DNA of 64,000 nt, from assembly GCA_947561395.2 (NCBI GenBank), contig OX387194.1, positions 32,374,036 to 32,438,035 of the forward strand, read 5' to 3'. The stretch's first letter is position 1, and each line of letters opens with the position of its first letter. Below the pieces are notes generated by a model that was given only the letters and a program-made list of their open reading frames with translations, had not been told where the DNA came from and did not search any database. The position numbers and the translations under genes are program-made. Shown in pieces: positions 56,105 through 64,000 of the stretch. The stretch is from Buxus sempervirens (lineage: Eukaryota > Streptophyta > Magnoliopsida > Buxales > Buxaceae).

Positions 56105-58721
56105 TGTCATGACCCTGAACCATGTATGCCTCTCTAAGGCATCCCCTGTCCCTGGTCGTCACAGGTTGGTCTTTCGACCTAATAAAATGCGGATAATTTA
56201 AAAACTTTTTCCTAAGACAAGTGCAAATGATATACAGTTGATGCTTGTGCATAATAAAAGTGTACAAGAAAGTGACATATCTGTGGTGGACTACAAAAGG
56301 AATCATATAACTATTTTATGTATTACAAAATATAGGTATCTAGTCACTCCTCTCACTTTGAAAGTTTACAAGTCCAAAATAAATACAACTACCCTGTACA
56401 ATAAGTAAAGTCCTAGGTGGGTCTATAGAAGTCTTCCTCTCTATACCCAGGTGCCTTATCTTTCCTTAGTCCCCAGTCCAGTCCTTCACACCTGATGTCG
56501 ATGGCTCTGAAAATAAGATGATAAAGCAATTTTGAGACGAATGTCTCAGTAAGCAACACATGCATGCTCGGTGAAAACACAGTTGGTGTTGATATCAATT
56601 GATGAAACCATGACATGCAGGCAGTTGAAAGAATAAGAAATCATCACAAATCAATGCCATCCAATAAGTGCAAATCTGTGCGTAGGTGTACAAGATAATC
56701 TATTTAATAAGCAATCATTCATTTAATTGTTATCACTTTATTAACTAGGATGTTTAATATATATTGCACATGACCTCATCTAGCTTCATCGATTCCACAT
56801 GGTGGCTAGGCATCCACGCCGATTACCTTTGACGTGGGCATCCATACGCCGATTACCCTTGACGTATAGGCATCCATTGCCGATTACCCTTGACGTATAG
56901 GCATCCATTGCCGATTCCCCATAGCAAATGGGCATCGGCCACCGATGTTGCTGGTGCCGGATTGATATAACAATAGAGAACAAGAACAACAGTAACTTGA
57001 TCATGGCATTTATATACAAACATTCTTGTTTAAGTTTATGAATCCATAACTTAAGGGTTCATTATATAAATTTTCCTTTCATCAAGTCCACATCAAGTAT
57101 ATCATGTGTATAACATCTTAAGGGTAGTCCATGGTCTTACCCGAGTCAATCTTGGGCCACTGCCCAAGATTGAATCTGGGCCACTGCCCTCCATATATTA
57201 CATCAATAACTGGTCCAATGCCCTTCATATCATGCAATTCAATTCATATCATATTAAGTAAGTGGGCCAACGCCCTAAAATAGATCGCATGCTTGCAACA
57301 ATAGTCAATACCAATAAGATACATCCCTAGTGTTAAATCCTGCATTTCACACCTTACTTGGGCAACCTAGACCCCAACTCTTTGGATACAGGTGCAACCT
57401 GAATTTGGATTTGGTTTTCTACTTCCAAGGGTCATTTGGAAGGTGTTCCAAGTGGTAGAATCAATTTATCCCACTTTTATAAGAATCTGGAACGTGAACT
57501 CTCTATAAATCCTATTTTAGGGAAAACGTACCAAAAATCTTTGTCATTTGGAATTTTGAGATAAATCCAGTTGGTACACTTCCTAGACACCTAAATCCTA
57601 CTTGTACATTGGTTGGATTCCAATAAAAACAATCCGTAGTTTAATTTGGGCTAAAATCCAAAATTCTCTAAAATCTATCTAGGGCGCTCAAAGGCGTGCT
57701 CAAGCATTGCTTCGAGCGCTCGACTAAACTTGGAAACTAGCTCTCGGGTTTTGAAATTTTCAAAAGCACAGGCGGATCACTCGATAGGGAGCTCGAGCGC
57801 CCACAAGCGGCCGACCAACCATCTAAATTTTACACGGGCGCCTGAGAGGTCACTCGAGCGGCGGTTCGGGCGCCCTCATGATTTCTCAGGTTAGCGAAAA
57901 TCCGATTTTTCCTAACTTCTAGGGTTTTTCAAATCTCACTCTTTTCTATGATTTTTGGTCTCTAAATTGTCTCTAGCATGTGTGGTTACCTATTTCTTAC
58001 AAAACCCCCAACAAAAATCCCTCTTATTTACATGGATAAATGAATTTATATCAAAACCCCAAAATATACATTTTCCATACGAAAATGGGGAAAATGAGAA
58101 AACTAGGTTAGGGTGGTGTTGCTTACCTCTTCTAATCAAGCTAGTAAGCCTCCTTGCTCCTATTGCAACCCACGAGCAGCACCCTTGGCCTCTTTGGTTG
58201 CTTCCTCCACAAATCCCACCAATGCTCACCCAAACGAAAATCTGAATCTCTTCCTCCTTTCCTTGCAAGGGTCTCTTCAAATGGACTTAAAGGATAAAGG
58301 GAGTGTGATGAGGGGAAAAGAATGAGAAGAAGAAAAAGAGAGTGAATGAAAGAAGAGGGTGTAGAAGAAGAAGATGAAGAGAAGGGGTGGTTTCATTCGT
58401 ATGGAGCCAAAACCCCTTTCTTCGACTCTTAAAACTCTTCTCCATTTCCAAACTTACCTTTCTCTCTTCAACCATCAATATTCCCACTTTTCCACTCCAC
58501 CTATTTCACAGCAATCACCACTTAGCCATTATCTCACATCTATAAGATTTATTTAGTAACTTTGGAATTGCTTGAATGAAGGAAGGCTTACCTTTACACA
58601 TCATTGACGAGCCTGGACTTAGCCACTTGGCTGGCTTCAAGTTTGGGCTTCTCCAGCTTCACCTACACAATACATATACCGGTTAAAGTGTGATAATCAC
58701 CTAGGAATCTGGGGTTTCACA
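56105..58721 (-). mobile_element. Solo LTR D inside the MULE coding sequence
   Basis: TCTAT is at 56100-56104 and 58722-58726 on the + strand. Minus sense starts TGTGAAACCCC and ends GGTCATGACA. Removing it rejoins GDR to ALMQMFEIH of the transposase. It shares with B the TCTGAAAATA..AGCAACACATGCATG block. Four ~33-bp units GGCATCCATTGCCGATTACC lie at 56806-56940, and a GAGCG/CTCGAGCG region at 57680-57890. Open frames at 57955-58487 are not supported as genes. Confidence 0.92.
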
Positions 58722-58930
58722 TCTATCACCATCGACAACAACAAAATCCTCAAATCCAGGTAGTTTGTATTTTATGGTAAAAGCGTTACCTGGCCTAACC
58801 CTAGTTAGTGTAATTGCATCTTGCATTAAGTCAAGATAAGAATATCTGTCTTCATCAACATAGTCAATGTGTTGAACCCCACCAGAATGGTGTATAACCA
58901 GTGTAAACGTTGTTTTAATATTGATTTCAC

Positions 58931-60540
58931 CTGAAAAATATATAAAAATTTAAAACAAGGAAAGAAAGAAGAACTCAACAATTTCCTAATATGAAGTATC
59001 TAGGAAAATTAAAATATAAAAATAGAAAGCAAGCTCTCATGCTGTATGATCCCATTAACCACACAATACTCCAATTTGGATTAACAGTATGCAAAAGAAT
59101 TTCAACAATGCAGCTCCTAGAAGATGAATACTACAGAAAAGTGGACCAGTTTCACTATTGGGTCAAACAATTGCAATCCATAAGAAGATGAATTCATTTT
59201 CCAATTAGATTTTTTCCCTTTTTTTATAAGGAAAAAAATGGAGAAAGCAGAGAGCAAGCACATTATGTCTTAGCTTGCCAAAAAAAATTTCTAACTGGTG
59301 AATCAAATAGCCGTACACCTTGATACTCCTTCCATTCACCAAAAATTACAAAATTCAAAGGTAGCTAGCTCTACCGATTAAACTTAGAAACATCAGGTCC
59401 TATATAAAAGTCACCACACAAAGTAAAGGATGGCTGGTGGCATACTCAACATATAACAAAACTATGATATTAGATTGGAAAAAGAATCAGTTAAAATATC
59501 TCATTATTAAGGATTGCAAGATGAACATCAGCCAACAGAAAATGATTCTTTTAAGATTTCTACATATTGATGCATGAAAGTGCCATCATTTGTAGATGAC
59601 CACGATGCGTAATGTGACTTTGAGAAGCTAAAGATTCAATACATAACATATCTGTTTGTGCAAGAGTAGGTTGGAGGGAGGCACCAAATGGCTAACAAAA
59701 AAAAAACAAACAATACCATTGGGTGAAGTTGCACATGTAGCTGATGTTGAGTTATCAAGTTATACCTTTTGGGTGAATCAGTGTTGGCTTTAGTTAGCAA
59801 TACTAATTCGAAGAATTTAAAATCGATCGAATGATATCCATGGGAGTACTCACGGATGCAATAGAATCTGTTTGCCAAAGCACTAAACTTATAGTCTGCA
59901 TTCAAGGAACTTCCTAATTGATTTGTAAAAATCAGTACGAATTACCCATTAATTCTCACCAAAGGAATAACAACCCAGATAGGAATTACCCATTAATAAT
60001 TTGAAGTAAGCCGTCAAAAGAGAAAAAAAATCGAGAAATACAGATCCATTCAATGACAAAACATGGCTGTTAATTGAAGGGATTTGATAAATATCGTTAG
60101 TGCATTTGGATACCTGTACGTCGCCTCTGTGAAGAGCAAACGAAAAACCCCAAATCACCTTCAACAAAAACTCTTGTAATCGCCTCCCCAAAGGGCAAAT
60201 CGCAAGATGGAACCAAAGAAAACCCATCGGAATCTATTTGCTGCTTTCACTGAATCAATGTCCTTCGCTGCTTTCACTGAACCAAAGAAAACCTCACCAG
60301 AATCCTTCAGCGACTCCCCAAAGAAAACCCCACTGAAACCCTTCGATGTCCTTTGCTGCTTTTACTAAATCAAACATGCGTAGGTAAGGGTTCTTCTCCA
60401 AACAAGCGTGGTTTCAAACTCGGAAAAGAATGGGAGATAAAAAAAAAACAAGGCGATGAAGGGTAAAAAGGGTTAAGGTCAATGTAGTCATTGACGGCAA
60501 GGGGTGTTATTGTTCAATGCGCAAACCTGAAGGGTAGTTA
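58931..60540. other. 5' intron/leader region of the MULE
   Basis: Non-coding by content. Repeated TTCGCTGCTTTCACTGAA and AAAGAAAACC words occur at 60180-60370. No protein family recognised. Confidence 0.45.
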
Positions 60541-60610
60541 GTGATTGCCTTCAACCTGAGGGGGTCTAACTGTATTTGTCAGAAACCTTAGGGGGTGTTT
60601 CTACAAATTT

Positions 60611-61009
60611 TTCTAAAAAGAATGAGATTTTGGTGCTGTGAACAATTTTTTTTAGGCAATAATATCATCCATGTTTATCCAGGGGAAAATTAATTTTTAG
60701 TGACACTTTAGCAATATATTTAAGATTCAGTCACCAAAGTTTGTACTCGTGCATTTCAGAGCACTTTTATCAAAATAATTAACTTTTAGTGGCATTTCAT
60801 TGTTACAAACTGTTTTCTTCCAAGAATACCCTTTTCTCATTTAAATAAAATAAAAATTAAATGCATGGGTTTCCAAGAATGCCCTTATTACGTTTGGAAT
60901 TGATTGAATTAAGTATATTTCCAACAGTACCCTTTGCCCCAACGTTCTTCATTTTTTGTCTGTATTTCTTTTCAAAAAACAAAGAAAGGGAGGAGAGAGG
61001 ACCTCCACA
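60611..61009. other. Unassigned AT-rich sequence
   Basis: No coding, RNA or repeat family recognised between the MULE end and the tandem array. Confidence 0.5.
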
Positions 61010-63018
61010 AAATGACTTGTACAATAGTGTATCTTGACTTGTAAAGCTATAAGATAACCAATACCACTCAATCAAATGACTCGTACTGTATATATATATA
61101 TATATGCCTATAGAGAGACTTGTATCTCTTTAACAAATGACTTGTACAATTCTTTGTATCGACTTGTATGATTCAATCAAATGACTAGTACCTTTGATTA
61201 ATTGAATTGTACAACAGTGTACTAACTTGTATGCTTATAGGGCAACCTGACTTGTACAATGCTATATACTGATTCGTACATTTATAGAGGAGATCTGTAC
61301 CACTCAATCAAATGACTTGTACCTTCTATCAATTGATTTGTACATTAATATACTCTAACTTATATGCCTATATAAACTTATACATCTCTGTCAAATGACT
61401 TATACAATGATACGTACTAACTTATACCTTTAGAGGGGTACCTGTACCACTCAATTAAATGACTTGTACTTTCTATTAATTGACTTGTACAACAATATAC
61501 CCTAACTTGTATGCCTATATAGACTTATACCCATCTATCAAATGACTTGTACAATGCTAAGTACTGACTTGTACATTTATAGGAGGACCTGTACCACTCA
61601 ATCAATGACTTGTACCTTCTTCCAATTGACTTGTACAACAATATATACTAACTTGTATTCCTAAATTGACTTATACTTCTCTATCAAATAACTTGTACAA
61701 TACAATATATTGACTTGTACAGCTATAAGGCGACTTCTACCAATCAATCAAATGACTAGTACTTTTTTATCGATTGACTTGAACAACAATATACACTAAC
61801 TTGTATGCCTATATAAACTTATACCCCTCTATCAAATGACTTGTACAATGTTATGTATAAACTTGTATAAGGGGACCTTTAGCACTCAATCAAATGATTT
61901 GTATCTTTTATCAATTGACTTGTATAACAATATACACTAACTTGTATACCTATATAGACTTATACCTCTGTATCAAATGACTTGTACAATGATATGTACT
62001 GACTTGTACATTTATAGGGGGACTTATACCACTCGATCAAATGACCAGTATTTTCTATTAATTGACTTGTACAACAATATACACCAACTTGTACGCTTAT
62101 AGAGACTTATACCCCTATATCAAATGACTTATACAATGATATGTACTGACTTGTACCTTTATAGGGGTACCTATACCATTCAATTAAATGACTTGTACCT
62201 TTCATTAGTTGACTTGTACAACAATATACACTAACTTTTATGCCTATATAGACTTATACCCATCTATTAATTGACTTGTACAATGCTAAGTACCGACTTG
62301 TACATTTATAGGAGGACTTGTAGCATTTAATCAAATGACCTGTACCTTCTGCCAATTGGCATGTACAACAATATATACTAACTTGTATGCCTAAATTGAC
62401 TTATACCTCTCTATCAAATGACTTGTATAATGCTTTGTACTGACTTATACATTTATGGGGAGACTTGTACCACTTAATCAAATTACTTGTACCTTCTATC
62501 AATTGACTTGTACAACAATATACATTAACTTGTATGCCTATGTCTCTCTATCAAATGATTATACCACGCTATATACAAACTTGTACACTTATAGGAGGAA
62601 CCTGTACCACTCAATCAAATGACTTGTACCTTTTATCGATCGACTTGTACAACAATATACACTAATTTGTACGCTTATTTAGACTTATACCTCTTTATCA
62701 AATAACTTGTACAATACTATGTACCAACCTGTATATTTATAAGGGGACCTGTACCACTCAATCAAATGTCTTGAACCTTTTATCGATTAACTTATACAAC
62801 AATATATATTGACTTGTATGCCTATATAGACTTATACCTTTCTATTAAATGACTTGTACAATACAATGTACCGACTTATACTACTATAGGACCACTTGCA
62901 CCAATCAATCAAATGACTTGTACAATGCTATATACAGACTTGTACACTTATGGGGAGACTTGTACCACTTAATCAAATGACTTGTACCTTTTATCGATTG
63001 ACTTGTACAACAATAGTA
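61010..63018. repeat. Tandem array, ~148-bp unit, ~13 copies
   Basis: The block ACCACTCAATCAAATGACTT returns near 61064, 61292, 61447, 61592, 61741, 61879, 62029, 62174, 62323, 62469, 62608, 62754, 62902 and 62966. Each unit holds five or six internal GACTTGTA/CTTGTAC words, so there is a higher-order structure built from a ~20-40-bp monomer. Copies vary by substitutions and small indels. A (TA)n run lies at 61087-61104. Confidence 0.93.
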
Positions 63019-64000
63019 AATAGTAAGGACCTAGTCAAAATTTCAAACATTAAATAGGATTCAACTCTGACCATGTCAGGTATTATTATCTTACATGAAT
63101 CCTATAGGTTATTATACGAAATATGGGTGCTTGCACACCCACTAGATCAGTCTTTTTAAGTGTCTATATCTAGCTTAAACCAATGGCTAAGATTAAATCT
63201 TTGTAACGAAGGGTATAAGAGTCATTAGGCTTTAAATATAAATTAATCAAGGGATCAAAACCCTAATCCCGTTTTTACCATTGGAGGTGACTTTTGGAGG
63301 TTAGGGAAGAAGGTTTTGGTGAAGAACTATTGATTTTGGAGCTACCCAACCTTAAACCTATGAAGGTAAGTGGGTTTAATCTATTTTATATGGTTTTATG
63401 TACTGATTTATCTTTAGTTTATACTATTTACATATTAGTGAATCCATGGGTTTTTTCTTGATGTACCAAATGCATGGAAGAGATTCATGTTTGAATCTTT
63501 AAAGTTGAGTTGGTTATTGAATTTGGATTTGGTTGTAAAAGTAAATTGAAAATCTGTTTCACTAAATTTTTATGCTTTTACCAAAAGTGATGATTGGAGC
63601 TGTATAATATTTTATTAAAATTGTTAACATGTGGATTTCACAAATTAACTCATGCTTAATCCCTTAGTAGATATTTAATATTAAATTACTTGTGGTGTTA
63701 ATCTATGTTGCCCATGTGATGATCATATATGCTTTTTATGAATGTCACATTCATTTTCAAAGTTAGTATTTTTCTTTAAAATAAATTAGATGGATGGATG
63801 AGTGGATTTGTGTTTAAAATTAGGAAACTAGTCTGATGTGTCTTACATTTGGTTTAAGGTGTTAATTGTGGATAAACTTCCATGTTTTCATTAATGTTAT
63901 TGGAGTATGAAATGATGGGCCTAAGATCAATTGGATAATGCATGAACATGACCAGAATTTCTAATGGGGGTTGTGATGATATTTTTTTTAGCTTTACAAG
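63019..64000. other. Unassigned right end, possibly the start of another LTR element
   Basis: The end has a transcription-start-like layout (TTTAAATATAAATTAATC near 63228, AAAACCCTAATCCC, then GAAGGTAAGTGGG near 63361). This resembles the R/U5 beginning of LTR C (51437-51545) but without clear sequence identity. No ORF. Confidence 0.3.

Larger units (their letters stand above)
53757..60610 (-). pseudogene. Degenerate MuDR-like (MULE) transposase gene and flanks
   Basis: On the minus strand, in order: an N-terminal exon near 58930-58722 after a TTTTTCAG acceptor (TLVIHHSGGVQHIDYVDEDR, then AITLTRVRPGNAFTI); a join across LTR D into MQMFEIHQSVSQ; an acidic stretch (55740-56000); the MuDR DNA-binding-type region (FDIKR, NWRLYLS, ATSKWIS) about 55700-55310; the transposase core FIGLDGCHLKGPYGGVLL (about 55110-55040) ending in stops after YVVVEA; a SWIM finger CTCEVWDLSSILCMHAIAC (about 54245-54180); and a CCHC knuckle CCICKGFGHNKRTC (53950-53890). 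Several stops and shifts make it inactive. It would cut and join element ends. The right end near 60540-60610 (CCTTAGGGGGTGTTTCTAC) may be the terminal repeat; the left one was not found. Confidence 0.82.

Noticed and set aside
57955..58556. Several 60-96 codon open frames on both strands
   Set aside because: They fall inside solo LTR D and overlap each other on opposite strands.
1..64000. tRNA, rRNA, snoRNA or intact host genes
   Set aside because: No cloverleaf, rRNA core or uninterrupted host-type exon set was recognised; tRNA-like words are explained by the PBS.

Overview
The window is a plant nuclear segment built almost entirely of nested transposable elements. I find no intact host gene, rRNA or tRNA gene. 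The evidence for a land plant is Ty3/gypsy elements of the Tat (Ogre/Retand/Grande-like) lineage with two RNase H domains, a MuDR-type (MULE) transposase, long solo LTRs and small GT-AG introns. The species cannot be named from the sequence.

Layout. Element 1 (positions 1 to 42269, its first ~180 bp lying outside) is a ~21 kb Tat element. It has a 5' LTR (1-1612), PBS, palindrome array, minisatellite, a broken gag-pro-pol (4133-13636), two antisense intron-containing genes (14587-16398 and 16867-19680), PPT and a 3' LTR split into two parts. A solo LTR (F, 6652-9098, TSD CTCGG) sits in its protease. Element 2 (22360-41440, TSD CCCAC) is a second, related 19 kb Tat element inserted in the 3' LTR of element 1. 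It has a sense accessory ORF upstream of gag (26108-27572), three minisatellites and a decayed gag-pro-pol (29587-37219).

Element 1 itself lies in a long LTR of another family (A, 42270-47006). A also holds a minus-strand Tat solo LTR (E, 43540-46145, TSD CCTGG). Further right are more solo LTRs of the A type: B (47229-50170, TSD AGTAC), C (50836-53751, TSD TGTGA) and D (56105-58721, TSD TCTAT on the + strand). They are embedded in a degenerate MULE on the minus strand (about 53757-60610). A ~148-bp tandem array occupies 61010-63018, and the last kilobase is unassigned.

How the parts work together. The LTRs drive gag-pro-pol on the + strand. In element 1 the two antisense genes encode a DUF7745-like protein and a plant-mobile-domain-like protein, and at least the first appears to have its own promoter. 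The DUF7745-like gene also exists in element 2, in sense orientation and without the intron present in the antisense copy. This fits loss of sense introns through the RNA intermediate and protection of antisense introns.

The most unusual signal is a set of regular palindromic arrays (half-sites TACGGGC / GCCCGTA on a 14-nt pitch). They lie immediately upstream of TATA boxes in the LTRs and in the antisense promoter. Solo LTR E has the same layout with an unrelated motif (AACCGCAC-N5-GTGCGGTT). This looks like an element-specific promoter/binding-site system and is the best candidate for something undescribed.
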